64,000 nt of DNA, taken from NCBI GenBank assembly GCA_016617855.1, contig JAECUM010006805.1:1-64000 (forward strand), written 5' to 3'. The notes below the pieces were generated by a model that saw nothing but the letters and a program-made list of their open reading frames with translations, had not been told where the DNA came from and searched no databases. Shown here piece after piece: positions 23,418 through 34,775 of this stretch (within the stretch, counting starts at the first letter, position 1; each line of letters opens with the position of its first letter). The position numbers were made by a program, and so were the translations under genes. This DNA comes from Megalonaias nervosa. Lineage: Eukaryota > Mollusca > Bivalvia > Unionida > Unionidae.

Positions 23418-24693
23418 TTAAATTTGATCATCGAGTGTATATATTTGAAATGCTGTTAGTCCTGGAAACGGATGCTCAGCAGCCACAACATAAAATAGAA
23501 AATACAAGTACTTGTTAGCAGTTTTTTCTATCGGTATTGTAAAATATTGTGCTGTTGTAATATACGTGTTATTTGTGATATATAATGTTGTCCAGTTGAT
23601 ATCATCGTTTGATCCTTCAAACCGCCAATTATAAATTCGACCAACACTAGAGTTTAATCGACCTCGCAAATGAAATTGCCAAATAGCGACTGCAGTAGGA
23701 CATTTAATTTTAATCCAAAAGTTTTCAACTTCCCTGTTTGTTGTCCATTCCTGTTTATCAGAGAAAGCGTAATAAGGATAATTTTCAGGATAATATGCTG
23801 ATGCACTTACCTCAAACCCAACTCGATTGTCATTTGCCTTCAAAAGTATTGGAATATATCCAATATTATTTTTGGTTCGTTTTATACCACCACTAGACAC
23901 ACTATCAACATATGCTTTATTTGTTAGATCATTAGGATTAACTGGAACATATGTTGTTCATATTTTGTTGCTTCTCATATTTATATTACCTGACATTGGT
24001 CCACCGGACCGCTTAAAATATGGAGTAAGTTCTTCTTTTAACTGAGCATAACTAATAGAATTAGTCTCATTAGCTGGTGGCGAGGTTGTCTGTAATCCAG
24101 TTATTTTTGAGTTATTGCTTATTATCAAGTTACCTGTCATTGTGTCGCCGGCTTTGTTAAGTTTATTGTCGCCAACAGATTTTAGTTGCTCATAACTTAC
24201 AGCTTGCGTATTATCTACATTTGCTGGCGGATATACAGTTTCTAACCCAATAATTTTTTGACTTGACATGTTAATAAAACCTGTAACTGTCCCACCGGTT
24301 TTATCAAGTTTGTTATTATCCACATACCTCAACTGTAAGTAACTAACAGGTTGTGTTTGATTTAAGTTTGCTGGTGGATACCTATCCGAAAATTTATAAA
24401 AAGAATTTCCTGACATATCTAAGTTACCTCTTAAAGTTCCTCCTGGGAATAATAGTTTATTATCGTCAACAGATCTTAGCTGTGCATAACTAACAGCTTG
24501 TGTATTAACAACATTTATTGGCGGATAATTTGTTTCTAAATCTAGTACTCGTTGATTTGACATGGACAGGTTTCCTGTCATTGTATCAACAGTTTTTTTT
24601 AAAGTAACCAGATAAATCAATATGACCTTTTGTTACTGTATTTGTAGATGACGAATCTCCTAATGTTGTTTCAAGTTTTGTATAATGGCTCAT
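23418..24693 (-). pseudogene. Inner fibre-like protein with discoidin-like tip
   Basis: The start is ATG 24,693. A frameshift at a poly-A run near 24,595 leads into 220 codons. These hold four or five repeats of about 48 residues of the type GGTxxGxxxMSxxxIxxLE, each ending in NTQAVSYxQLxxVDxNK. The same style of repeat is familiar from phage tail fibres. A second frameshift near 23,930 precedes a 160-residue C-terminal domain with WRFEGSNDDINWTTLY, typical of discoidin/F5-8C carbohydrate-binding folds. The protein is therefore a plausible receptor-binding fibre. It is divergently arranged with the ATPase, 61 bp away. Confidence 0.7.
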
Positions 24694-24754
24694 TATTTAT
24701 TTATTGTCTGACAATTTTTTTTTTTTTCATCTAGCATAAAATTGTATAACAACA

Positions 24755-25424
24755 ATGGCAAAATCGTCGATATTAAATTTTGATACAGAGCGGTTGGTGA
24801 AACACAAACATAACAATGAACTTCCAGATTGCCATTATCTTGTTGTTGATAGAACTGGCTCGGGAAAAACAAATTTGCTGATGAATTTACTTCTCGGAAA
24901 TAATTTTAACTACGATCGAGTCTATATTTACACAATTGATCCACAACAAGATAAGTATGGGCTACTTAGCGAATATAATAATAAACTTCGTGATGATCTT
25001 GAGGCTGGTGAAGATTTTTTTTATTATCAAACAACCAGAAGATCTTGTTTCAGTTAATCAACTTGATTCATCTGAACATAAGATAGTTGTTTTTGACGAT
25101 ATTCCGCTAAATAATGTTGAGATAAGATCATATTTTTCACTGTCACATAATAAAAAATGTAATTCTATTTATCTTGCCCAAGGTTTTTATAACATCGACA
25201 TATTTATTAGACGAAATACTGGCTGTTTTATATTATTTCCAGGACTAGACAACGTTGACGTTAGAAATATTGCAAACGAGCAATGTGCCGACGTAACAAA
25301 AGATAAATTTATCGAATTATATCATAAAGCGACAGCTTATAAATATACCTTTTTCTTATTCGATAAACTTACACATGATCCAGCTAAGATGTTTCGATGT
25401 TGTATTGAAAATTATCTACAATAA
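24755..25424 (+). pseudogene. Inner packaging ATPase (FtsK/HerA, A32-like), frameshifted
   Basis: ATG 24,755 opens a frame with Walker A VDRTGSGKTNLL at residues 34-45. An aspartate stands where the family normally has glycine. A frameshift near 25,020-25,056, at a T-rich run, moves the reading to a frame with Walker B IVVFDDI and a downstream SIYLAQGFYNI sensor-like segment. Combined length of about 222 residues is close to normal for this family. The enzyme pumps genomes into capsids. A coiled-coil gene follows after 13 nt. Confidence 0.8.
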
Positions 25425-25436
25425 GTTTACTATAAT

Positions 25437-26744
25437 ATGGGCAAACGAGCAAAGTACATAAAACATATAGAAGATCTAAAAAGACTTGCTCAATCTCAGG
25501 CAGAATTTAAGCAAAAAGTACATCAAGCGCGACGTGGACAGATAGTTGCCGCAGAAACAGCATCTACAGTTTTCAAACCAGTTACTGAGGCACTACTTGG
25601 AAAACAACCTGAAGTGTCAACAATATCTCCAGAAGAACTTAAAAGATTGCAGGAAAAAAGTTTAATTGGATTTGTTAAAGAACAACAAGAAGCAGCTGCT
25701 GCAAAAATTGTTGCTAGATCTGACGAAGAAAGTTTAAGTTTAGCCAGAGGTCTTGCAAGACATATTGTTGATCCTGTTGCTAGACAAACTGAAATAAAAC
25801 GACTGTTGAATAATCCACTTGAATTTGAACGAAGATTAGCAGAACTAACTTCACGTGAAACCAGAGATCTTATAGTAGGATTATCAGAAAAATTAAAGGA
25901 TATTGAACAAGAGCAAATGGAAATTGGTGAGTTGACAGCAAAGTTTTAAGATGTTAAAGGCAAAAGACGACATTATAGAGAAACAGCTAGTAGTAAAATA
26001 TCTGATGATGATTATTATGAATTTTTAAGAGAAAATAATATAAATGATATTGATAATATAAAATCTTGGTCAAAAGAAAGGTATGATCAGCTTATTGCTG
26101 ATTTAAATAAAATTATGTCAGATGGTCATGATTCTAATGCTGAATTAAGTAAAGCTACGAAAGACAAAGATATGACTAAACTAACTAAAAAAATTAGGAC
26201 TGGTGTTATCGCTAGAGTCTTTAAACAAACAGCAGTTGATAGCAGACCAACAGGTTTTGGTAGGACGTGGAATGTTTTACAGAAAATTTAAAATAAAAGA
26301 TGAAAATCGCATAAAAGACCTTAAAAAATCTGCAGAAGATGAAAGTTTAGAGGAAACAGGAAGAGTATTAGCTGAAACTAAAAGTCCAGAAGAAACTGGA
26401 AGAGAATTAGAGGAAACTAAAAGAGTAGCTGAAATAAAAAAAATGTTAGAAGCAAAAATAGAATTAACAGATTATCATAGTTTTATAAGAGAAAAAATTA
26501 TTAAAGATGTTGATAATATTTGACAAATTTCTACAATGTTTTAATTTTATTATTAGATAATCTAATTAGAACTGGTAAACAAGCTTTAGCTAAAATTGAT
26601 AAAACTAAAGAAGAAGATCTATCAGGACTTTATAAGCAATCTTGAGATGGTGTTATTGCTAGTGTTTTTAAAAATGCTGCAGTAAAATTTAGAGCTGGAA
26701 AACCTCGTCAAGAGGGATGGAATTTTGAAATGTTGTTTGATTAA
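25437..26744 (+). pseudogene. Inner coiled-coil protein with duplicated C-terminal module
   Basis: The first 170 codons (25,437-25,949) are intact and highly helical (EEQEAAAA-like runs, LARGLARHIVDPVARQTEIK). After a frameshift the text continues (SWSKERYDQLIADLNKIMSD) to a module GVIARVFKQTAVDSRPTGFG near 26,195-26,270. A KE-rich low-complexity stretch follows. A second copy of the module (GVIASVFKNAAVKFRAGKP) lies near 26,650-26,720, just before the stop. Similar coiled-coil proteins lie next to virion genes in the outer element (47,329-46,283). Function is not known. Confidence 0.5.
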
Positions 26745-27002
26745 CATGATTATCATGATAGCCGTCGCTTAGAGATAGCTAAAGATAAAAATGGAACCGG
26801 AGTCGCAGACTCTCGAGTAAAAATATTTACATCAGTAACCGAAATGATTGGCAGGTTAATGCTGTTGATATAATCAAAGGAAGCTGCATATGTTGGTGCT
26901 GAAACTGACAATGAAATTATTGACATACTTTATCATTTAAGATCAGAAAATTTATTAACATCTGACGAATACAGTATCTTACACAGCGACTTAATTTTGT
27001 AA
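26745..27002 (+). pseudogene. Inner small helical ORF, remnant
   Basis: A shifted frame continues after the coiled-coil gene. It ends with ETDNEIIDILYHLRSENLLT before a TAA at 27,000-27,002. One stop near 26,870 interrupts it. It may be a separate small gene or the true C-terminus of the preceding one. Confidence 0.35.
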
Positions 27003-27018
27003 AAATAAAAGAATATAA

Positions 27019-27778
27019 ATGTCAAAAACATTATTACTTGACTCTAGTACAGCCGCGAGAGATAGCGCAAATTTTTCTGTAAATTATATTCCACCAATAC
27101 AGCTAGATACTGAGAAACAATATGAAATTGGATTAATTTTCTGTACATGCTGGTATGCTATAGCTAACGTAACAACTGGAGTATACGATGAATTTACATT
27201 TTATTTGCAAACATCATGGGTAAGACATAAAATTCCACAAGGAGCTTATAACGTAACTGATCTAAATAAAACAATAAAAGAAATTATAACGAAAAATAAT
27301 GGTGTTGCTGACAATTTTGAGCTGACACCGAATTATAATACTTTATGCGCCAGAATAACATTAAAAAAATAATATGTTAATTGATTTTTCATCAGTAGCA
27401 AGTATTGCGTCGTTGATAGGATTTTCTCATAAACACTATGGATCAATTACAGATCAAACTATTACATATGACGGCGAACTGCCTGTAAATATAACTGACG
27501 TAAACACAATACTAATAACTTGTTCTATTACATCTGGATCTTACTCAGCTCGAGGAAGCAAAGGACAAACAATATATAGTTTTTCGTCAGACGTTCCACC
27601 AGGTTCTCTCATGCAAATTAGTCCACGACAAGTTATTTATTATCCGCTAGATCTTGAAAATCAAATAACGAGTATAAATATGCAATTAACAGATCAATCA
27701 GGACGACAACTCGATTTTAATAATGAAGTTGTTACTTATTACCTTACCTACGAGTTGCGTAGGCGTACAATCACTTAG
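27019..27778 (+). pseudogene. Inner penton-like minor capsid protein
   Basis: The first frame starts at ATG 27,019 and reaches a stop near 27,370 (117 codons). The next begins at 27,374 and runs 134 codons, so one frameshift joins two halves of about 250 residues. The text is beta-rich. Signatures include NFSVNYIPPIQLDTEKQYEI in the first half and SSDVPPGSLMQISPRQVIYYPL in the second. This pattern fits the small jelly-roll proteins encoded beside Polinton-type genomes. The assignment as penton is from family resemblance and length. The outer element has a similar gene at 41,964. Confidence 0.55.
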
Positions 27779-27868
27779 TGATTTTTTTGTACAACATCAA
27801 TGATATAATATAATCTCTAATTGAAAAATACGTAAAAAAAACAATTAAATATAAAAATACTCTATATA

Positions 27869-30800
27869 ATGTTAAAATTGCGTGATATTGCCAAGAAGAG
27901 CCTAATAAAAGCAGAAAAAATTCCTACAGCATTTTCTGGCTATGATAACAGTTACAAATTTGATAATCAAAATGTTTTAGCAAATTTTAACTCCACAAAT
28001 TTATTTCATCTTTTACAACCTGTTATAGCTCAAGAACTTGCAGCTCACAAATGTATCAAACTAATAGTTCAGTATCGTATGATTTTATCAAAATTACATG
28101 CAATCGAAAAAGATATAATTGATATAATTTTTGAAAATACAAGTTTTGATAGCGAAATTTCAGAACCATATCTAACAGCTAAATCACGAAAAATATTAAT
28201 TGGAACAAACATTGCCACAGTCGCCAATGAAATACATCAAGAAATAAAAAAAAAAAAAATTGCAGGAATTTACTTCATCAGGATCGGGTTGGAAATTTCA
28301 GATGATAAAAGAAGTTTTATTTCATACGATGAAATATAACGTACTTCGTGGTAGTTCTTACGTTGATCTCCCTCAAAAAATTAAAAACAAAAAATGTTGT
28401 ATAAATATCAAAAACAATGATAACGAATGTTTTCGTTGGGCAATTTTATCTGCGAAACATCCTCAAAATGATCAGTCTGGCAGAACTGAAAAATATTTGC
28501 CATACAAAGAGGAGCTAAATTTTATTGGGATAACTTTTCCTGTAGCAGAAAATCAGATACCAAAGTTTGAAAAACAAAACAATATTTCAGTAAATGTTTT
28601 CGGACTAGATGATAAGGAAAATGTTTACCCGAGATATATTTCAGCGGCTGCTACACAAAAGACAATAACTTTATTATTTTATCGAGGACATTATTGTTGG
28701 ATAAAAAACTTTAACGGACTAGTTGGCAGACAGTATAATAAATATAAAAATAAGAAATATTTGTTACAGATGTTTACAAGGTTTTTCTAAAGACGAAAAA
28801 CTGCAAGAACATCTCAAATACTGTGTCAACGTTCAAAGAATAACAATGCCAGGAGAAAAAGAAAAAGTGTTAAAATTTAAAAATTATGATCATAAGCTAA
28901 GAATTCTTTTTGTGATTTATGCTGATTTTGAGTGTCTACTTGTTCCTGTGGTCGGCGCAGAAAATAATCCAAATAAATCAAGTACAAGAAAAATACAACA
29001 ACATGTCCCTTGTGGAGCAGCTTATAAAGTAGTTTTTTGTGCTAATGATAATTTTTCAGGTCCAGTAAAGTTTTATACAGATGTAGCAATGGCAAATCTG
29101 AAAGTCCGGCTGTATAGTTACTAAAAAATTTAATAAACGAAGTTAATAAGATCTGTAACAGATTATTCAAAACAGCTCCAATGAAAATAACATCCAAACA
29201 ACAACTTGATTTTTCCGAGGCAGTTAATTGTCATATTTGTGAGAAACCTCTGTCTGAACAAAAAGTGCTCGATCACTGCCATTTAACAGGTCAATATCGC
29301 GGAGCAGCTCGTAACAGTTGCAATTTAAAATTTCATTCTCCAGATTTTATTCCTGTTGTTTTACATAACGTTCGAGGCTATGACAGTCATATCATTGCAG
29401 AAGCTTTTGGTGATGAAAATATTAAATCTAAACTAAAATTAAACAGCAATTTCAATAATTTGCGAAGTTGATTTGGTGAAAAATACGTAGATCTAACAAA
29501 AGAAAGGTATCTTTCCATGTGAGCATCTCGACGACTGGAGTAGATTTATTGAAACTTCTCTTCCTGACAAAGATAATTTTTACTCGCAGCTCAAAAATGA
29601 AAATATTACAGATGACAAGTACAAATATGCGTAAGATATTTGGAATAAATTTAGTTGTAAAACATTTGGTGATTATCATGATATATATTTGAAAACAGAT
29701 GTATTATTACTAGCAGATGTTTCCGAGAGTTTTCGTCAAGTTAGTCATAAAAATTATGGACTAGATCCCTCCTGGTATTATTCCGCTCCGGGACTGTAAT
29801 GGGACGCTCTACTAAAAAGAAGTAGGATAGAATGGGATCTCTTGACAGATGTTGATATGTTTAATTTTGTTGAAAAAGGTATAAGAGGCGGAATTAGCGT
29901 TATAACAAAAAAAATATGCGATAGCTAATAATAAATATCTGAAAAAGTGTGATAAAAATCTCTCATCAAATTATATTATTTATCTAGACTGTGTGAATTT
30001 GTATGGATATGCAATGTCAGAGCCGATGCCGTGCGATGGATTTCATTGGATAACTCCAGATCAATTTCTTAAAGAAACTGAAAAAGATTTACCAAAAAAT
30101 ATTTCATATTTTGTTGAAGTTAATCTCGATTATCCAAGTTCGTTACATGATCTACATAACGACTACCCATTTTGTGCAGAATCTATGATGATAGATTACA
30201 GTTTACTATCACCTGAACAACGAGCAACGACAACAGCAAAAAATTCGATTGTTATTTAGTTAGTTCCAAATTTGCTAAATGAAAGAAATTACGTGATACA
30301 TTCCAAAAATTTAAAACAAGCAGTAGATGCTGGACTAGTTCTGAGAAAAGTTCATCGTGTGTTAAAATATAATCAGTCAAGGTGGATGTCAAATTATATT
30401 GACTTAAATTCGAAACGTCGTGCAGTGGCTAAAACTGACTTTGAGAAAAACTTTTTCAAGTTAATGAACAATTCTGTGTTCGGTAAGACGATGGATAATA
30501 TAAGACGTACAGTTTCTATTGAAATAGTAAACGATATAAATCGCAGAAATAAATTAGTTAATAATGATGGTTTTGTCAGTATGAAAATGTTTAATGAAAA
30601 TCTTGTTGCTATACAACGACGAAAGACAAATTTAAAGTTAAATAAACCAATTTATGTTGGTGCAGCTGTATTTGATATATCAAAGTGGTTAATGTACGAT
30701 TTTCACTATAATGTTACCAAAACGCAGTGGCCAGATTCGGAGTTGTTATTTACTGATACAGACTAGCTAGTTTATAATATAAAATGTGATGATGTTTATC

Positions 30801-31242
30801 AAGAGGTCTATGATCGCCGTGACCTGTTTGATTTATCAGATTATCCAGAAAGTAGTGGATTTCCTGATGATGCAAATAAAAAAGTTATTGGCAAAATGAA
30901 AGATGAATTTATGTTTGTGCCAGTTAAGGAATTTGTTGGACTAAGAAGTAAAATGTACGCCGTAATTTCAGATGACAATAAACTGACAAAAAAAGCAAAA
31001 GGTATTCCTCGTGGGTACGTAAAAAATGAATGAAATTTGATGACTTTAAAGCAGCGCTAAATAATAATGTCAGTTTTATTAAGACAAATGTTATCAGAAC
31101 AAATCGTCACAAGCTTGAAATAGATACTACTATAAAACGTGGACTAAGTAATTTTGACGATAAGAGATACTGTGAGGACGGAATTAATACACTAGCACTT
31201 GGTCATTATGGAAGTACTAAAAGTAATGACATATTTAATTAA
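27869..31242 (+). pseudogene. polB: Inner protein-primed family B DNA polymerase, multiply broken
   Basis: About 1,120 codons in several frames. The N-terminal part runs 27,869-28,790, with a frameshift at an A run near 28,255. A zinc-finger-like C-x2-C-x11-H-x4-C follows near 28,765-28,830. Exo I is visible as YADFE near 28,920. A cysteine/histidine cluster with DHCHLTGQYRGAA is near 29,270. Exo II appears as NVRGYDSHII near 29,370. Palm motif A is YLDCVNLYGYAM near 29,980, motif B NFFKLMNNSVFGKT near 30,450, and motif C TDTD near 30,755, followed at once by TAG. The C-terminus has KRGLSNFDDKRYCEDG. Order and motifs match Polinton-type pPolB, which replicates linear DNA using a terminal protein. 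Confidence 0.9.
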
Positions 31243-31797
31243 TTTTGTCTAAACTTTAGAAATAAATGTTAGAAAAAAGGGAGATAATACTGTCTTCCAG
31301 ATAGCGTAAATCGTCTGTGGTTATCGAACATAGTACAGTTCAGGTATACATACATACACTGGTTATATTGTACATAATGCACATGCGTATCTTGTATCAT
31401 TTCCTGCAAATCTGATGTAAAAATTCTGCTTTCTATCTTCATCAAATCGTTCAAAATCATCTGGTATAACAATTTTAAGACCTTAGAATGAGAAATATAT
31501 GTTTCAATATAGCCTTATATGAAACAGATGTTCTGTATTGATTTCTGTGTAAGGCTTGGTAAAAACCCACTCAGAGAGATTTTTTTTTATTTTTTTAGAC
31601 TGCGGAAGTCTGTCTGCCTGTAATGTATTAAGCCGCTGTATTAAAGCTAGCATAGGATTTCGTTTTTATGTACAAATAGATATGAAATATATTTTAACCA
31701 GCATAGAAATGTGTAAGATTGCAGAGATCGCGATTCATTTTATAATAATGTTTTTTAAAGTCAGAAAATGAAATGCTAATATCATAGGAATTTCCTG
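31243..31797. other. Non-coding gap after inner polymerase
   Basis: No gene-like frame, promoter or repeat is recognised between the polymerase stop and the tRNA-headed repeat. Confidence 0.5.
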
Positions 31798-32447
31798 TCT
31801 GATAACTATATAATAATCTCTCGAACATATTTATATAACCGAATGTTATGGCTCAGTGATAGAATGCTGGATTCTCGTACTGAAGGTTTATGGTTCGGTT
31901 CCCGTAACAGGCATAATCGGCGGGTAGGTTCTGGATTACCATTTTCTTAAGATAATTGGGGGCTCCGCCCTAAAAGGATTTCGTTGTATACAACCAATCA
32001 TCACGTCGAACAACGTGGTGAGTGCATTTTGCACTTACCCCGGGGTTTGATTTGGTGGGTTTTTTTTTTATATGAAATCGCAATACCTAGACAGTCCTCT
32101 GAATCTCTAAAGTTTCGTTTCGTTTAGTGATTCGCCGAGGGATGTGTCTATGAAAGAAGCTCCCTAAATAAACAGCAGGGTGATGTAAAATCGTAACCTT
32201 GTAACCTCACTGAAGGGTACCCTGCACAAGGACATTCAGAAAGATTTCGCCGGACAAAAAAAAACCTCATAAGGTGCCTGTGGGCCACAAGAAAGGCCTT
32301 AACCAATGAAGAGTGCCTGTAGGCCACAAGAAAGGCCCTAACAAATAAAGAGTGCCACAAGAAAGGCATCAATGGAGGACTCTTAGGACCTTATGGTAAA
32401 GGCTTTACCCCGTGGAATGGTAAACCGATCGTCATTGCTGCTGTTTA
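31798..32447 (+). repeat. tRNA-headed repeat, family B, copy 1 (inside inner element)
   Basis: A-box-like TTATGGCTCAGTGATAGAATG and B-box-like ATGGTTCGGTTCCCG are spaced as in a tRNA. A body follows with AACAACGTGGTGAGTGC, ACCCCGGGGTTTGAT and TGAATCTCTAAA. It aligns in direct orientation with 39,249-39,815. Similarity also extends about 35 bp upstream of the tRNA-like head. It contains two extra internal copies of a GCCACAAGAAAGGCC motif. It abuts the inner edge of the right TIR. Confidence 0.75.
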
Positions 32448-32457
32448 TTTTTGTCTA

Positions 32458-33414
32458 AATATATTAGTATTCGATATATAAACTCTTCGATAGAAAATTA
32501 TAAATTCTATTTCACCTAAAGTAACTTGAAATTCCGGATTGTCATTAATAATATCTAAAGCATCTCTCAGCAGCTGCTTATCCGCCGGTCGATTAAGTCC
32601 AGTTTCTCTATAGTTAAACATCTTTTAACAATTTCACTCGGCAAATAAAATATCCGAAGGAAATTGAAAATAATATGGTTTTTCGTAGCAAATTGGTTCC
32701 ATTGTAACAAAGTAGAAAATATTGTCAAGATACTCCATAAACTCGTCGATGTCATTATTGGTAATTTCAAAACCTGTTAGCATATCAATTACTTCATCAA
32801 ATCAATTTACTTCCATTATACTTATAGTAATTTATATATCTAATTAAAAATTTCTTTAAGAAGTAGATAAAAATAAGTTATTTTTGTCTAAATATTACAG
32901 TAATATCATTATCAAAAAGTGCGTCAACTATATTGTTAATAAATGTCATTGGATCATCTGCCCAACCACTTATTCGTTCGTCATTTTCAGTTGCGAATAA
33001 CCATACTGATCCATATTTTGGTGATAAATGGCAATCAACATGTTTGATACAATTGCTTATTATTTTAGTTGCTATGCCAGCATAGCTTGAAGCTGATTTG
33101 ATTGAATTAAATCTTTAAAAAAATTGTTTGTCAGATCAAATCCAACATGTCGGATTGGATTATAATGATACATTATATATAATATTTTATTGTTTAATAT
33201 GAAATTTTGTCAAAACTTTAAAAATAATGTTCAAAGATTTAACATTATTTCAGTAGTAGAAAGATTGGAAGGTTCTGGATCAGAGATACAACTCCCCTAA
33301 AATAATATTTGTCATCAAGGAAATTAATTTATAAGGTACTAAAAGAGGATGACAAAGATTGTTTTACTAGGGAAGTTGGATCTCTTGTCCAGGACCCTTC
33401 AAATCCCCACTACT
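32458..33414 (-). repeat. Inner element right terminal inverted repeat
   Basis: 957 bp that are the reverse complement of the left TIR with scattered differences. The copy of TIR ORF 1 is better preserved here (no internal stop at the tryptophan). The copy of TIR ORF 2 is frameshifted here. Confidence 0.92.
33275..33392. repeat. Imperfect palindrome near the inner element right tip
   Basis: Mirror copy of 20,673-20,788. It starts with CTGGATCAGAGATACAACTC and ends with GATCTCTTGTCCAG. Confidence 0.8.
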
Positions 33415-33774
33415 GACAGATGGTGGTACCGCTGCTTCACTGAGAAAATTACGAGGGACTCCATGGGCTAAATACCTAGGAGAAAACGTCTTCCTGGATA
33501 TAATTATTGTGGTCCTAGAATCCGACTTGATATCGGACATAACGAACGAGAACAACCAAGACCTGGAGAGTATCCAATAAATGCGATTGATCAAGCGTAT
33601 CACGTTCATGATGTCGCGTATAAAAATCCGGATTTACAACAACAACATATAGCAGACGTGAAGTTGATACACACGTTTACAACTGTAAAAAATAAATCTC
33701 TCAGAGAATCATTAGCTAATTGGTTGGTAAGATCTGCGATGAAAGGTAAACTAGTGCTAGGGGCTGGTAATTAG
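33415..33774 (+). pseudogene. Outer PLA2-like protein, 3' fragment
   Basis: The frame entering from the insertion junction reads about 30 codons and then shifts by one base near 33,485. It continues to a TAG at 33,774. A calcium-loop-like YCGP lies near 33,505 and the catalytic-type HD pair within YHVHDVAY near 33,607. Both are signatures of the phospholipase A2 domain seen in parvovirus capsid N-termini and in many Polintons, where it is thought to help breach endosomal membranes. The C-terminus (ESLANWLVRSAMKGK) is basic. The 5' part lies at 20,560-20,648, beyond the nested element. Confidence 0.75.
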
Positions 33775-33789
33775 TCATAGATAATTATT

Positions 33790-34775
33790 ATAATAGAATC
33801 GATTCATTATAGCCCAAGATAATATTGAAGGGGTACAACAGCAATTAGTGAACTTGCTGATGCAGCAAATGTCACACGTACTGTTGCTGCAAATTGGTTA
33901 GCACGACAAGCAATATGGCAAATTTATCTATCACTACCGTCAAAAATTCAGTAAGCACATTTTGATGTCAGCGCTCGCAATGAAGTTAATCAAGCAGATA
34001 TTTTTTTTACCTCATGATTCTTTTAAGACTGGTAGACGTCAATAAAGCACATACAAATGCGCGTTAACTTTCGTTGACGTTGCAAGTAGATATAAAGAAG
34101 CAGAACCACTATCAACAAAAACTGCAAGTGAAGATGCATCTGATTTTTTTAACGAATTTATCAATGTGGTCCACGATGGCCACAGCTACTACAGGTCGAT
34201 CCTGGCAAGAATTCCTTGGTGCAGTATCATCTCTGATGAAAAAACATAACGTAAAAGTCAGACGAGGACACGCCGCAATTCATCGCGATCAGGCAATCGT
34301 TGAACATTTTAATCGAACACTGGCTGAGAGATTGTTCGGATATTAGTATGCGCAGGAAATATCCCTAAATAAAGTTTAGAAAGACAAAAGATCTCGTGAA
34401 TGGGTTGCAAGACTACCAAGTGTGATAACAGGGTTAAATAATGACATTATTCGTGCAACTTCTATGAAACCCATCAGCGCGATCACAAAATAATATATAC
34501 CAATACAATGACATGACTCCTTCTCAGAACAACCAGTACTGGGTAATGTGACTGTAAGGTATTTATATGAACCTGGTGAACTTGAAAGGGGGAAAAAAAG
34601 AGCAACTGATCCTATCTGGAGTGTGACCACACATACAGTCTCCGGCGTGGTAAGATCCACGGGTAGACCTGCAATCTACAGATTAGATTCAACTGCTCCT
34701 CAACGTGGATTTGTACGTGAACAATTACAAGTAATTCCTGAGGATACAATATTACCACCACCTTCAATTCTGTGA
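33790..34775 (+). pseudogene. int: Outer retroviral-type integrase (Polinton integrase)
   Basis: A helix-turn-helix-like N-terminal segment (ISELADAANVTRTVAANWL) is followed by the RVE core. The first catalytic aspartate lies in NQADIFFLPHD near 33,990. Conserved DVASRYKEAEPL is near 34,085. The second aspartate is in VDPGK near 34,195, right beside a frameshift. The glutamate is in AIVEHFNRTL near 34,300. The C-terminal part has VRYLYEPGELERGKKRATDP near 34,555 and ends at TGA 34,775. Stops interrupt it near 33,952, 34,045 and 34,345. The enzyme would insert the element with 5-6 bp target duplications. It meets the next gene tail to tail with a 12-bp overlap. Confidence 0.92.

Larger units (their letters stand above)
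20649..33414. mobile_element. Nested virus-like element inside the Polinton
   Basis: 12,766 bp bounded by long inverted repeats (left 20,649-21,616, right 32,458-33,414) with tip AGTAGTG. It is flanked by an exact GACAG duplication at 20,644-20,648 and 33,415-33,419. It splits the outer PLA2-like reading frame, so it inserted later than the outer element. Base composition is clearly more AT-rich than the outer right half. It carries protein-primed DNA polymerase, packaging ATPase, penton-like, fibre and helical proteins. Recognisable capsid, protease and integrase genes were not found. It belongs near Polintons/adintovirus-like elements by gene content. All its longer genes are damaged. Confidence 0.85.

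Noticed and set aside
20649..33414. Reading the whole 27.7-kb unit as one large Polinton or giant-virus fragment
   Set aside because: The inner inverted repeats, exact GACAG duplication, split PLA2-like frame, composition difference and duplicated gene set fit two nested elements better.
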